From positions 17,338,501 to 17,402,500 of the forward strand of contig NC_091255.1 in the NCBI RefSeq assembly GCF_042477335.2: a stretch of DNA of 64,000 nt, given 5' to 3'. This document shows positions 31,640 to 43,100 of the stretch, piece after piece. Position 1 is the stretch's first letter; each line of letters begins with the position of its first letter. A program made the position numbers and the translations under genes. The notes under the pieces are model-generated. The model was not told the DNA's origin. It was given only the letters and a program-made list of their open reading frames with translations, and made no database searches. Source of the DNA: Ovis canadensis (Eukaryota > Chordata > Mammalia > Artiodactyla > Bovidae).

Positions 31640-32810
31640 TCATTCCATCATTCATAAAAACAATTTTATCACATATTAACATAAGCACTATATTGTTTTA
31701 TTGAGTTTATAAAATATCAGACTTTAGGTAATATTCTGGCATTTGATTTTTTTCACTCAACATTTTGTTTCTAAATGTCACATATTCTGTTTGGCTGTAG
31801 TTCATTCATTTGCTCTGTTGTATAATATTCCAAAGTGAGATAAGCTTACTGGAAAAGTTCCCAGTTTTTGCTCTTGGAACAATGCTCTTTTGAATGATAA
31901 TCTTCTGCTTGTCTCCAGTTGTCATGTTGAGGAGCTATGGGTCATTACTTTGAAGTGTAATTGCTGGATCATCAGATCTTCAAAGTTTTACTTTCACAAA
32001 ATAGGGCTAAGTTGTTTTCCAAAGAAGTTGTACCAAATTACTTCGTTATCAGCAGCACTGCACTGTTCCCATTGATTCTCATCCTCCTAACAGTTGATTG
32101 TCATAGTTTTTCATTTTTCTCAATTAAGCAGGTAAAAAATGGTATTTCACTGTAGTCTTGATTTGCATTTCTTTAGCATTTCCCCATGTTTTAATTATAT
32201 TCAAATTTCTCATGAATGCCTTTAGCATGATTTTCTATTGCCTGTTTCTTGTTAATGTAGAAGTTCTTATACAATTTGTTACTGGTCTTTTTCAGTCTTA
32301 TTTATTACAATACCTTCACCCAGTTTGGGGGCTCCCCTGGTGGCTTAGATGGTAGAGTCTGCCTGCAGTGCGGGAGACACAGGCTCAATCCTTAGGTTGG
32401 GAAGATCCCCTGAAAAAGGAAATGGCAACCCACTCCAGTATTCTTGCCTGGAGAATCCCATGGACAGAGGAGCCTGGCAGGCTACAGTCCATGGGATCGT
32501 AAAGAGTCGGATATGACTGAGCAACTTCACTTTCTTTCTTTCATCCAATTTGTGGTTTTTCTTCTTTATTTTTGGTATTAGTTTTCACATAGTCATATGT
32601 ATCAATCTTTCATTTCTGTCTTAGTGTCTATTGAGACCTAATATTTAAACATAGATTCTTTTCTCAGCAGACAGGAATGTGTTCTTGCTTCTCTTAAAGG
32701 ATGCTGATTGTATAATCTTTTCTTCTGTCTGTCTTCTACACCATTTGTTTGTTTCTCATTCATTTTTCTGTTTATTTTGTTTTGTCCTTTTGTGTTCGTT
32801 GCCATTTTTA
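31640..32810 (-). mobile_element. Old L1 (L1M-type) 3' remnant, antisense
   Basis: Typical antisense L1 ORF2/3' text at high divergence: TTTTTCACTCAACATTTTG, TGTTGTATAATATTCCAAAG, GTAATTGCTGGATCATCAG, GTAGTCTTGATTTGCATTTC. It is split by the SINE at 32328-32539 and continues as AT-rich sequence. Confidence 0.6.
32328..32539 (+). mobile_element. Bov-tA SINE in an old L1
   Basis: GGGCTCCCCTGGTGGCTTAGATGG (tRNA-like head), CCCATGGACAGAGGAGCCTGGC, ending GAGCAACTTCAC and a TTTC-rich tail. TSD of about 13 bp, TTCA(C/T)CCA(G/A)TTTG, at 32315-32327 and 32540-32552. Confidence 0.9.
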
Positions 32811-34730
32811 TTTTTATTTTATTTATTTTTTATTATATTGGAGGCTAATTACTTTACAACATTGTGGTGGTTTTTGCCATACCTTAACATGAATCAGTCA
32901 TGGGTGTGCATGTGTTCCCCATCCTGACCCTCCCTTCCTCTTCCCTCCCTATCCTGTCCTTCAGGGTCATACCAGTGCACCAGCCTTGAGCACCCTGTCT
33001 CATGCATCGAGCCTGGGCTGGTGATCTATTTTGCATATGATAATATACATGTTTCAGTGCTATTCTTTCAAAGCATCCTCGCCTTCTCCCACAGAGTCCA
33101 ACAGTCTGTTCTTTACATCTGTGTCTCTTTTGCTGTCTCACATATAGGGTCATCATTACCATCTTTCTAAATTCCACATATATGCGTTAGTATACTGTAT
33201 TAGTGTTTTCCTTCCTGACTTACTTCACTCTGTATAATAGGCTTCAGTTTCATCCACCTCGTTAGAACTGATTCAAATGCCTTCTTTTTAATAGCTGAGT
33301 AATATTCCATTGTGTATATGTACCACAGCTTTCTTATCCATTCGTCTGCTGATGGACATCTAGGTTGCTTCCATGTCCTGGCTATTATAAACAGTGCTGC
33401 GATGAACATTGGGGTACACGTGTCTCTTTCAATTCTGGTTTCCTCGGTGTGTATGCCCAGCAGTGGGATTGCTGGGTCATAAGGCAGTTCTATTTCCAGT
33501 TTTTTAAGGAATCTCCACACTGTTCTCCATAGTGGCTGTACTAGTTTGCATTCCCACCAACAGTGTAAGAGGGTTCCCTTTTCTCCACACCCTCTTCAGC
33601 ATTTATTGCTTGTAGACTTTTGGATCGCAGCCATTCTGACTGGCGTGAGATGGTACCTCATTGTGGTTTTGATTTGCATTTCTCTGATAATGAGTGATAT
33701 TGTGCATCTTTTCATGTGTTTGTTAGCCATCTGTATGTCTTCTTTGGAGAAATGTCTATTTAGTTCTTTGGCCCGTTTTTTGATTGGGTCATTTATTTTT
33801 CTAGAATTGAGCTGCAGGAGTTGCTTGTATATTTTTGAGATTAGTTGTTTGTCAGTTGCTTCATTTGCTATTATTTTCTCCTATTCTGAAGGCTGTCATT
33901 TCACCTTGCTTATAGTTTCGTTTGTTGTGCAGAAGCTTTTAATTTTAATTAGGTCCCATTTGTGTATTTCTGCTTTTATTTCCAATATTTTTGGTGGTGG
34001 GTCATAGAGGATCCTGCTGTGATTTATATTGGAGAGTGTTTTGCCTATGTTCTCCTCTAGGAGTTTTCTAGTTTCTGGTCTTACGTTTACATCTTTAATC
34101 CATTTTGAGTTTATTTGTGTGTATGGTGTTAGAAAGTGTTCTAGTTTCATTCTTTTATAAGTGGTTGACTCATTTTCCCAGCACCACTTGTTAAAGAAAT
34201 TTTCTTTTCTCCATTCTTGGCTCCTTTGTCAAAGATAAGGTGTCCATAGGTGCGTGGATTAATCTCTGGGCTTACTTTTTGTTCCATTGTTCTATTTTTC
34301 TGTCTTTGTACAAGTACCATACTGTCTTGATGACTGTAGCTTTGTAGTATAGTCTCAAGTCAGGCAGGTTGATCCCTCCAGTTCCGTTCTTCAAGATTGC
34401 TTTGGCTATTCAAGGTTTTTTGTATTTCCATACAAATCATGAAATTATTTGTTCTAGTTTTCAGAAAACTACCATTGGTAGCTTGATAGGGATTGCATTG
34501 AATCTATAGATTGCTTCGGGTAGTATACTCACTTTCACTATATTGATTCTTCCGATCCATGAACATGGTATATTTCTTCACCTATTTGTGTCCTCTTTGA
34601 TTTCTTTCATCAGTGTTTTATTGTTTTCTACATATAGGTCTTTTGTTTCTTTAGGTAGATTTATTCCTAAATATTTTATTCTTTTCATTGCAATGGTGAA
34701 TGGAATTGTTTCCTTAATTTCTCTTTCTGT
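32811..34730 (-). mobile_element. L1 E: 5'-truncated L1, antisense
   Basis: Runs from the 3' tail and UTR (TTGGAGGCTAATTACTTTAC) back into the RT region. The minus strand reads [31 protein letters not shown] and [34 protein letters not shown], then [20 protein letters not shown]. It ends abruptly near 34730 where L1 F begins. Confidence 0.88.
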
Positions 34731-34737
34731 TATACAA

Positions 34738-35397
34738 CACAGCAATCCCACTGCTGGGCATACACACTGAGGAAACCAGAATTGAAAGAAACACGTGTAC
34801 CCCAATGCTCATTGCAGCACTGTTTATAATAGCTAGGAAATGGAATCAACCTAGATGTCCATTGGCAGATGAATGGATAAGAATGTGTGGTACATATACA
34901 CAATGAAATATTACTCAGCTATTAAAAAGAATGCGTTTGAATCAATTCTAATGAGGTGGATGAAACTGGAGCCTATTATACGGAGTGAAGTAAGTCAGGA
35001 AGAAAAACACCAATATAGTACATTAATGCATATATATGGCATTTAGAAAGATGGTAACGACCCTATATGCGAGACAGGAAAAGAGACACAGATGTAAAGA
35101 GAGACTTTTGGACTCTGTGGGAGAAGGCAAGTGTGGGATGATTTGAGAGAACAGCACTGAAACATGTATATTACCATATGTGAAATAGATCACCAGTCCA
35201 CGTTCAACGCATGATACAGGGCACTCAGGGCCAGTGCACTGGGACAACACTGAGGGATGGGATGTGGAGGGAAGTGGGAAGAGGGTTCAGGATGGGGGAC
35301 ACATGTACACCCATGGCTGATTCATGTCAATGTATGGCAAAAAAAAATACAATATTGTAAAATAATTAGCCTCCAATTAAAATTAATTAATTAATTT
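34738..35397 (+). mobile_element. L1 F: L1 3' end, sense
   Basis: Starts AGCAATCCCACTGCTGGGCATAC, includes the ORF2 end and a 3' UTR (ACACATGTACACCCATGGCTG), and ends AATTAGCCTCCAATTAAAATTAATTAATTAATTTACA. It abuts L1 E tail-to-head in opposite strands. Since both contain a 3' UTR they are two insertions, not one inverted copy. Confidence 0.85.
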
Positions 35398-35504
35398 ACA
35401 AAAAGAGTGCATTCCTTGAGAGAAGAAATATATAAAGTAGAATATACAAGGACTTCCTTACTGGAAACCAAATCAGAGTAACAATGAATTAATCCAGGTA
35501 ATTT

Positions 35505-35690
35505 AATTAGTTGCTGTGGAGGCACAAGAGACCCAGTTTCAATCCTTGGGTCAGGAAGATCTCTGGGAGGGGGAAATGGAAACCCACTTCAGTATTCTTG
35601 TTTGAAAAATTCCACAGACAGAGAAGACTGGTGGAGTGAGTCCATGGGGTCCCAACGAGTGGGACACGACTTAGTGACTGAATAACAATA
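35505..35690 (+). mobile_element. Diverged Bov-tA SINE
   Basis: CAATCCTTGGGTCAGGAAGATC, CCACTTCAGTATTCTTG, GTCCATGGGGTCCCAACGAG, GACACGACTTAGTGACTG. More diverged than most SINEs here. Confidence 0.75.
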
Positions 35691-36238
35691 GATAATGCTA
35701 CAGTTATTAACATCCGATAGTCAACGAGGCCAGTAAGACCTATTCCCTTCCCTAGCATTGACCAGGGTATTTTGACAAGAAGCTGGAGTCTAAAATGAAC
35801 TAAAACTCAATACTTGGAGGAATTCGTGTTTTTAAAATCTCTTCTATGTGGGAAAAATCAGAGCTCACCAGTAATTTTTTTTTAAAAAACAAATCTGAGA
35901 GATTACATCTTGCTAACTATAAAGATTTGTAACAAGGAATTCGGACCAACCTGAAATCTAAAGTAGAATAGGAAACTCTAAGAAATACAGTTTTTATTGT
36001 ACACTAGGATTATGAAGCCAGTTAATTACAGTTCTAAACAGTTCATCATAAGATGGTGTATATACATCCTGTACTACTACTTTTATGAAAGGATGCTCTT
36101 ACTGAATAATAATTCCTATATAAATAATACTAGAATGTTACAGATGGTTCAGTATACTTGGATATGGATGGGAAATCAACCTTCAAATCTGGTTGAGAAA
36201 ATAAAAGAATTTACAAGGTTTGTTTCCAATGTAGTAAA

Positions 36239-36438
36239 GTGAAAGTGAAGTCGCTCAGTCGTGTCTGACTCTTTGCAACCCCATGGACTGTAGCCTACCA
36301 GGCTCCTCTGTTCATGAGATTTTCCAGGCAATAGTACTGGAGTGGATTGCTATTTCCTTCTCCAGGGGATCTTCCCAACCCAGGGATCGAACCTGGCTCT
36401 CCCGCATTGTAGACAGACGCTTTATGGTCTGAGCCACT
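36239..36438 (-). mobile_element. Bov-tA SINE, unit 3 only
   Basis: Antisense SINE (GTCGCTCAGTCGTGTCTGAC .. GATCGAACCTGG .. GAGCCACT). TSD AATGTAGTAAA at 36228-36238 and 36439-36449. Unit 1 is empty here (TTTCCAATGTAGTATACAAACG near 5240). Confidence 0.92.
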
Positions 36439-36499
36439 AATGTAGTAAACAAACATTTTTCCACCTATGGCATTGTGCAAGTTAAGATCAATTAATTCT

Positions 36500-37307
36500 A
36501 GCATTGAAACATGTATATTCCCATATGTGAAGTAGATCACCAGTCCAGGTTTGATGCATGAGACAGGGTACTCAGGGCTGGTGCACTGGGATGACCCTGA
36601 GGGATGGGTTGGGAAGGGAGGTGGGAGGGGGGTTCAGGATGGGGACACATGTACACCCATGGCTGATTCATGCGAATGTATGGCAAAAACCACTAGAATA
36701 TTGTAATTAGCCTCCAATTACACTATAATAGCCAGGACATGGAAACAACCTAGATGTCCATCAGCAGATGAATGGATAAGAAAGCTGTGGTACATATACA
36801 CAATGAAGTATTACTCAGCCATTAAAAAGAATACATTTGAATCAGTTCTAATGAGGTGGATGAAACTGGAGCCGATTATACAGAGTGAAGTAAGCCAGAA
36901 AGAAAAACACCAATAGAGTTTACTAACACATATATATGGAATTTAGAAAGATGGTAATGATAACCCTCTATGTGAGACAGCAAAAAAGACACAGATGTAT
37001 AGAACGGACTTTTGGACTCTGTGGGAGAGAGAGAGGTTGGGATGATTTGGGAGAATGGCAATGAAACATGTATACTATCATGTAAGAAATGAATCGCCAG
37101 TCCATGTTCGATGCAGGATGCTTGGGGCTGGTGCACGGGGATGATCCAGAGAGATGATATGGGGTTGGAGGTGGGAGGGGGTTTCAAGATTGGGAACTCA
37201 TGTACACCCATGGCTGATTCATGTCAATGTATGGCAAAACCAATACAGTATTATAAAGTAAAAATAAAAATTAAAAATTAAATAAAATAAATTAATTAAT
37301 TTTTAAA
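36500..37307 (+). mobile_element. Two tandem L1 3' ends inside one TSD
   Basis: Bases 36500-36720 are an L1 3' UTR piece (AGCATTGAAACATGTATATTC to AATTAGCCTCCAATTA). With no tail, a second L1 3' segment follows from 36721 (ATAATAGCCAGGACATGG, ORF2 end FLLS/EYYSAIKK region, 3' UTR, A-rich tail). The 16-bp AAGATCAATTAATTCT flanks the whole block (36484-36499 and 37308-37323). Unit 1 is the empty site (AAGATCAATTAAC at 5287). Confidence 0.85.
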
Positions 37308-37395
37308 AGATCAATTAATTCTTTGTAAAAAACGAAACTATCAAATCTGTTGTCTTTAATGACACTGTGAAAAAGAACTGTCCATTGTACTGACA

Positions 37396-37620
37396 ACGAA
37401 CTTCCCTGGTGGGTTAGACGGTAAAGTGTCTGCCTACAATCTGGGAGACCCAGGTTCGATCCCTGGGTTGGGAAGAGACCCTGGAGAAGGAAATGGCAAC
37501 CCACTCCGGACTCTTGCCTGGAAAATCCCATGGATGGAGGAGCCTGGTGGGCTACAGTCCATGGGGCCGCAAAGAGTCGGACACAACTGGACGACTTCAC
37601 TTTCTTTCTTTTCTTTCTTT
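37396..37620 (+). mobile_element. Bov-tA SINE, shared with unit 1
   Basis: CTTCCCTGGTGGGTTAGACGG, GGTTCGATCCCTGG, CCATGGATGGAGGAGCCTGG, ending CTTCACTTTCTTTC. Flanks ATTGTACTGACA (37384-37395) and ATTGTGCTAACA (37621-37632) form the TSD. It is the same site as the SINE at 5366-5570. Confidence 0.9.
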
Positions 37621-38394
37621 ATTGTGCTAACAAGAGCAGTAGAACTCAAAGTTGGTGGTTCTCAAAACTGTGGCCCCAAACAAACAGCATTAGCATCATC
37701 TGAAAACTTGTTAGAAATGCGAATTCTCTGACTCAACGCAAGACCTACTAAAAGAAGAATTCTTCATGGGTTTTCTGAGTTTTAACATCCCCTCCAGATA
37801 ATTCTAGTGGATGTTCAAGTATGTGAATGAATGAACTGTGAAATGGGTCTTTCCAAAAATCCCAGAAATTTTGTTTATTTTGGAGAAACTCTGTCCTTTC
37901 TGATCCTCATCTCCTAATCTTACATGTTATGAATCTCTACAGTTTTCAGTATTCTTAGTGGGATTTTGTTTTCTTTTGTTGTTTTGTGTAAGTTTTTGTT
38001 GTTGTTTTTGGTTTCTTTGTCTTCTGGCCCAAGGAGAACTTTCTAATAGTAAGTCTTTCTAAAAGACTTTGGAACTTTGAAACAACTCTCATTGTTCCCT
38101 TGTACCCAGCAGGAATCATTCCAGCTCTGCTTCCTGAGCCCAGTCCAATCATTTCTCCCTAAGGATATACTCTCTTCCCTAGGGTCATGCCCCTGAGTCC
38201 TGTGTGTGAGGGATGGACAGAGAACAGGAAGCCGTGGGGCTACATGGGGAGGATCCCACCAAAAGATGTAAGACCTCAACTCTCTTCCCCCATTCAGGGC
38301 TGAAAGAAGCTGAGAGCCTGAGGGCTTTCCACACAAGCATATAAGTCAATGGTAGTTAGGTTTTTGGAAACACCAGCTGAAGAATAAACATGTG

Positions 38395-38715
38395 ACATAG
38401 TAGTTCAGTTGGTAAAGAATCCACCTGCAATGCAGGAGACCCCAGTTTGATTCCTGGATCTGGAAGATGTGCTGGAGAAGGGATAGACTACCCACTCCAG
38501 TATTCTTGGGCTTCCCTTGTGGCTCAGCTGGGAAAGAATCCACCTGTAATGAGGGAGACCTGGATTCAATCCCTGGGTTGGAAAGATTCCCTGGAGAAGG
38601 GAATGGCTATCCACTCTAGTATTCTGGCATGGAGAATTCCAGGGTTTGTATAGTCCATGGGGTCGCAAAGAGTCGGACACGACTGAGCGACTTTCATTTT
38701 CACTTCACTTTCACA
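38395..38715 (+). mobile_element. Dimeric tRNA-type SINE (Bov-tA2-like)
   Basis: Two tRNA-related heads in tandem: AGTTCAGTTGGTAAAGAATC.. and then CTTCCCTTGTGGCTCAGCTG.., followed by the Bov-A body with GTCGCAAAGAGTCGGACACG. Unit 1 is empty at this point (near 6290-6330). Confidence 0.8.
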
Positions 38716-39146
38716 TGGACTTGATGGTCTAATGTTAGAAGAGAGCTTTAGGAAGTAATTTGGGTGGATGTACTGTTAAAATAACTGCTTCAGGTTCCAT
38801 GTAAAACCCAGTACTTTTTGCAGCCAAGTATAGCACTGCCCTTGTGAGATAGGAAATGGAGGATAAGTAAGTTCACTTTAAATATCTCCACATAATCCAT
38901 TACCTACTTAATACAGTATTTGGCAACATTCACTGAGCATGTGTTGTTACCAGAGTTTCTGTTCCAAGTTCTGGAGTTACTAAGATATTGAAATTAAGAT
39001 GCAGTTGATTGAGGGGAGAAACTGGAAAAATGAATGATGGTAAATATATAACAGAAGTATTTTTGAAATGTTATAAGAACCCTGAGAATGGGGAATTTGT
39101 TCTGCATGGGAGAAATGGTGATAGGAGTAACAGAAGGTGACATTTG

Positions 39147-39226
39147 AATGGGCTTTTCTAAAGAGAAATGGGCTTTTCTAGAGAGAAATGGGCTTTTCTA
39201 GAGAGAAATGGGCTTTTCTGAGAAAG
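39147..39226 (+). repeat. Four copies of a 20-bp minisatellite
   Basis: AATGGGCTTTTCTAGAGAGA repeated with period 20 at 39147, 39167, 39187 and 39207, the first and last slightly changed. Unit 1 has a single GTGGGCTTTTCTAAGG at the matching place (about 6763). The array is contiguous without spacers, so it is not a CRISPR. Confidence 0.92.
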
Positions 39227-39605
39227 TCAGATCAGAATTCTGGGAAACCAATATGGCAATAAACAAAATATTTAATAACCTATTGAAAAGCTGTGGTTCA
39301 TTGGCGGTATAGATGCTGATTAGGAAGGCAGATGAAGATTACATTTCATAGTCTGTATGACATGCTGAATTGCATACACTTCTGTATGTCTTTCTACCCT
39401 GACTCGTTCCGCGGGGTATTGGATGTGGCTCCTAAGGGGCTCTGGTGGAATCACTACAAGAATTAATGTGAGGGAAACGTGATCAGATCAGCATTTAGAA
39501 TGATCTCAGGTACAGCTGTGTAGAAGGTGTACTGGAGGAAGAGAAGATGAAAGTGAAAAATAAGAAGGGAGTGATCTCTAATGGATAATGGATCTGGGGA
39601 GTCAG

Positions 39606-39610
39606 GTGAG
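39606..39610 (+). promoter_or_regulatory. Conserved splice-donor-like site, unit 3
   Basis: GTCAG|GTGAG, matching units 1 and 2, about 1.2 kb upstream of the coding-exon acceptor at 40807. Confidence 0.4.
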
Positions 39611-40788
39611 AGCGAGTGGAGACTGAGAGGAAGTGGAAGGGGAGGGGAGGGCACATGTCATTCTATCTCTCACCTTCCGGGAGTCTTTCTTCACCTTTGG
39701 TCCCAATTTCTCCTTTGCCCCTTCATCTTTCCATTTCTCTTCCTTCACTCATTCTATTTCCACATTTTCCTTCCTTTTAAATTTCTTCTTCCATTCAATT
39801 CTTCACCTATTTCCATTTCTTCTCCTTCAATAATTTTTTTTCTCTTCTATTGGATTGGATTCGACAGCTTCTGAAATGGTTGTCTTTTCAGAAGAGCTCT
39901 AAGTCTCCTCTTCAAACAACCTATTCATCTATGTCTGTACTAATTAGTTACCCTTCTGCCACTTGACTCCACTTATGTTCTGGGTGAGCTGAGCCTCACT
40001 CTGTTAAGGGCTACCTACCATGGAGGATGGGGAAAAATGAAGTGTCCCAGGTGTGCAACTGTGGCCAGAGGTTCTCCTGCATGGACCTGCATATTTCACT
40101 CATGCTAGAGTTAATACCAGGTACTTATTAGTCACTAACAGCAAGGATGAGCGCTGCAGGGCACAAATAAATTCTGAAATGAAGATTGTATCCATAGCAC
40201 ATTTTTGTCGAATTGTAGAAGAAAAACATAGACACATGAAAAAGTTCATTAACATTATTATCTGTTAACTGTTGCATGAAAGAAAAATGATTGGTACAAA
40301 AATGTATTAGAGACTGGAAAAGGGAGAATATCATAAGAGTAGGAGACTACACAGAGGAGAGTGCTTACCATTTATTATTTGACACACTGTTCTAGAAAAC
40401 TTATGTATTATTTTATTCAAGCTCCTAGACAGATTTACAGACAAAACATTTTCTTACAGAGATGAAATCTGAGACATAGACAAGAAATTTACTCAAGGTC
40501 AAATCTCAGAGAAATATAGTTATGAACTTCAGTTCTGTTGGGCTCTATGTGTCTTTCCACCACTCTATTACCACTGAATCTTTGAAAAGCAGGTTGCATG
40601 TGTCTCTAGATCAATTTAAGGTGTCTTGTGAATGCGTATTCCAGTATCAGCTCTCCAAATACAAGATCGTTTATATCAGGCGAGGGTATTATGATCTGCA
40701 CATGAGGGTGTCCTTTGTCTGGACTTGGACAATTGCTTTGAGTCACTGAGGACTAGAATGGCGCATAGTAACTTTATACATCTCTGTT

Positions 40789-40807
40789 TGTGGTGTGTTT
40801 TCTTTAG
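40789..40807 (+). promoter_or_regulatory. Splice acceptor of the OR coding exon (unit 3)
   Basis: TGTGGTGTGTTTTCTTTAG, a strong pyrimidine tract ending 18 bases before the OR ATG at 40826, as in units 1 and 2. Confidence 0.5.
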
Positions 40808-40825
40808 GTGTATGGAGAAGATAGC

Positions 40826-41760
40826 ATGGATTCAGGGAACCACACATGGGTGTCAGAGTTTGTCTTCTGGGGCTCTCACAGACTGAGGAACTCCAGCTCT
40901 TCTTGGTCCTGGTGTTACTGCTTGTCTACACCACCACTGTCATGGGAAACCTCCTCATCATAGTCACGGTGACCTCTGAATCCAGGCACAACACACCCAT
41001 GTATTTCCTGCTGCGAAATCTGGCTGTTTTAGATCTCTGTTTCTCCTCAGTCACTACCCCAAAGATGCTGGTGGACTTCCTTGCTGAGAAGAAGACCATC
41101 TCCTACCATGGCTGCATGGCCCAGATCTTCTTTTTCCACCTCTTGGGAGGTGGGACTGTCTTCTTCCTCTCAGTGATGGCCTATGACCGCTACATAGCCA
41201 TCTCCCGGCCCCTCCACTACATCACCATCATGAACACTCGAGTGTGTGAGGGGCTAGTGGTGGCTGCCTGGATAGGGGGCTTTGTCCACTCCATTGTCCA
41301 GCTTGTTTTGATGCTTCCATTGCCTTTTTGTGGCCCCAACACCTTGAATAACTTCTACTGTGACATTCCACAAGTGCTGAGGCTTGCCTGCACTGACACC
41401 TCCCTCCTGGAGTTCCTTATGATCTCCAACACTGGGATGCTGGTCTTCATCTGGTTCCTCCTCCTTGTGATCTCTTATACTGTCATCCTGGTGATGCTGA
41501 GGTCCCAGTCTGGGCAGGCGAGGAGGAAGGCAGCTTCCACCTGCACCACCCACATCATTGTTGTGTCTATGATCTTCATTCCCTGTATCTATATCTATGC
41601 CCGGCCCTTCACTTCTTTCCCCCTGGACAAAGCTGTGTCTATCAGCTACACCGTCTTGACCCCCATGCTCAACCCCATCATCTACACACTGAGGAATCAG
41701 GAGATGCAGGCAACCATGAAGAGATTAGGCAAGCACCTAGTGATTTCCAGCAGGAAGTGA
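40826..41760 (+). pseudogene. Olfactory receptor OR4D-like, one-base deletion near the start
   Basis: From ATG 40826 the frame reads [14 protein letters not shown], the normal OR4D start with an NHT glycosylation site. It then loses one base (GTCTTCTGGGG at 40864-40874 where the family has GTCTTCCTGGGG) and shifts. From there the rest of the receptor is open to the TGA at 41758, but in the frame of an internal ATG at 40846, which would give 304 residues starting [12 protein letters not shown]. That form lacks the first seven residues and the glycosylation site, and 40846 has a weak start context. All other landmarks are good: [48 protein letters not shown]. Most of it is close to the intact gene at 8583, but 41035-41097 matches the OR4D2-like pseudogene better. 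It may be a fresh pseudogene, an allele, or a sequencing error. Confidence 0.85.
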
Positions 41761-41978
41761 ACTTAAGATAGGTTGACTTTAAACGACAAATGTTTTCTCT
41801 GAACTGTTTTCCAATGTGAAAAGTGGAGAAAAGATTTTATTGAGTGTGGCAGCTGAGATTAAAGTAATATTTCTATGGACCTCCTCCTGTGTCAGGTATT
41901 GTGTTAGGCACTTTCATACTTCTGTGTCATTCTCAGAAAACTGACCGTGGATATGCTATTATTACATGAAACAGTTTT

Positions 41979-42186
41979 GCCCAGCCCTGGTACCTCAATG
42001 GTAAAGAATGTGCTTGCCAATGCAGGAAACATGAGTTCAATCCCTGGGTCAGAAAGATCCCCTGGAGAAGGAAACAGCAACCCACTCCAATATTCTTGCC
42101 TGGCAAATCCCATGGACAGAAGAGCCTGGTGGGCTAGAGTCCTTGGTGTCCCAAAGAGTCAGATGTGACTTAGCAACTAAATGAAC
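41979..42186 (+). mobile_element. Bov-tA SINE, unit 3 only
   Basis: GCCCAGCCCTGGTACCTCAATGG .. CCCATGGACAGAAGAGCCTGG .. GATGTGACTTAGCAAC. TSD GAAACAGTTTT at 41968-41978 and 42187-42197. Unit 1 is empty (ATTAAACAGTTTGCAAG near 9735). Confidence 0.92.
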
Positions 42187-42901
42187 GAAACAGTTTTACA
42201 AATGGGAAAACTCAGATAGAAGTGACTTGTTCAATAATGAGGAGCAAGTGAGGTGAAGAGCTGGGCTAGGGGACAGTTTCTCTGACTCCATGTTTCAAGG
42301 CAGAGGATATGGGTAGAATTTGAAACTCAGAGTCTCAGACAATCTATGGATAAATATCTGTGATGAATGCTCCATATTTTCATCTCAACTCTGAAGCAAT
42401 CACATTTGTTCTGCTCTCTGTCTCTCTGTCTCAACCTCACTGTGGTATTTTGGAAGTGATCTCACTTGTAACATTGTCTAAAAATTCCCATAAGTGTATT
42501 TTCCCTTTGGATTTGTTTCTTTTCTACCAAATACTCTTTGGATAATATGAAAACTATTCTGCTTTCCAAACCAAATCCTTACATCATTTGTATCATGTGG
42601 CTAAGAAGAGGATGCTCTAGAATGGTTGGGGAACCAAGGCCAGAGAGAGCAGGACCATGTCTATTAGTGGTCCTGGTCTGAGGTATGGGTTCAGGCCAAG
42701 GCTGCTGCCTCATGGGGTTTTGCCTTTCTCTTTGACTTCCTACCCTGGAATGAGGGCTTCTTGAAGGGTGGGGGCTGTACTTTATTCATCTTTAAATCCT
42801 CTCAGGACCTAGACATTATCCTATTCAAATAGGCATTTCTACTTTTTCTTGCATCCTGTTCTTTCCCTGTGAAGTTCAAATCTTCTTTTATCTCTGTATA
42901 A

Positions 42902-43100
42902 AGTGAGGTGAAATTTGTTCAGTCATGTCCAACTCCTTGCGACCCCATGGACTATACAGTCCCTGGCATTCTCCAGGCCAGAATACTGGAGTGGGTAGCT
43001 GTTCCCTTCTCCAGGGGATCGTCCCAACTCAGGGATCAAACCCAGGTCTCCCACATTGCAAGCAGATTCTTTACCAGCTGAGCTCCCAGGGGAGCTCCAC
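42902..43100 (-). mobile_element. Bov-tA SINE, unit 3 only
   Basis: Antisense SINE with GCGACCCCATGGACTATACAG, TCCAGGCCAGAATACTGG, GGATCAAACCCAGG. TSD ATCTCTGTATAA at 42890-42901 and 43101-43112. Unit 1 is empty (TCTCTGTAGAGCC near 10522). Confidence 0.92.

Larger units (their letters stand above)
35860..40790 (+). other. Unit 3: 5' flank of the third OR gene
   Basis: No gene is seen apart from inserted elements. It aligns with unit 1 from GAGATTACATCTTGCTAACTA onward: GAAGCCAGTTAATT, TTTCCAATGTAGTA, GATCAATTAA, the shared SINE, a partial MER5A at about 37655-37760, GGCAACATTCACTGAGCATGTG, a pyrimidine-rich tract at 39655-39850 and a MIR-like stretch at about 40365-40560. Confidence 0.7.

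Noticed and set aside
32811-35397. Considered as a single L1 with inverted 5' end
   Set aside because: Both strands contain a complete 3' UTR and tail, which a single twin-primed copy cannot have. They are two separate L1s.
39147-39226. Short regular repeat that could suggest a CRISPR array
   Set aside because: Copies are contiguous with no spacers, only four units, in a mammalian flank. It is a minisatellite.
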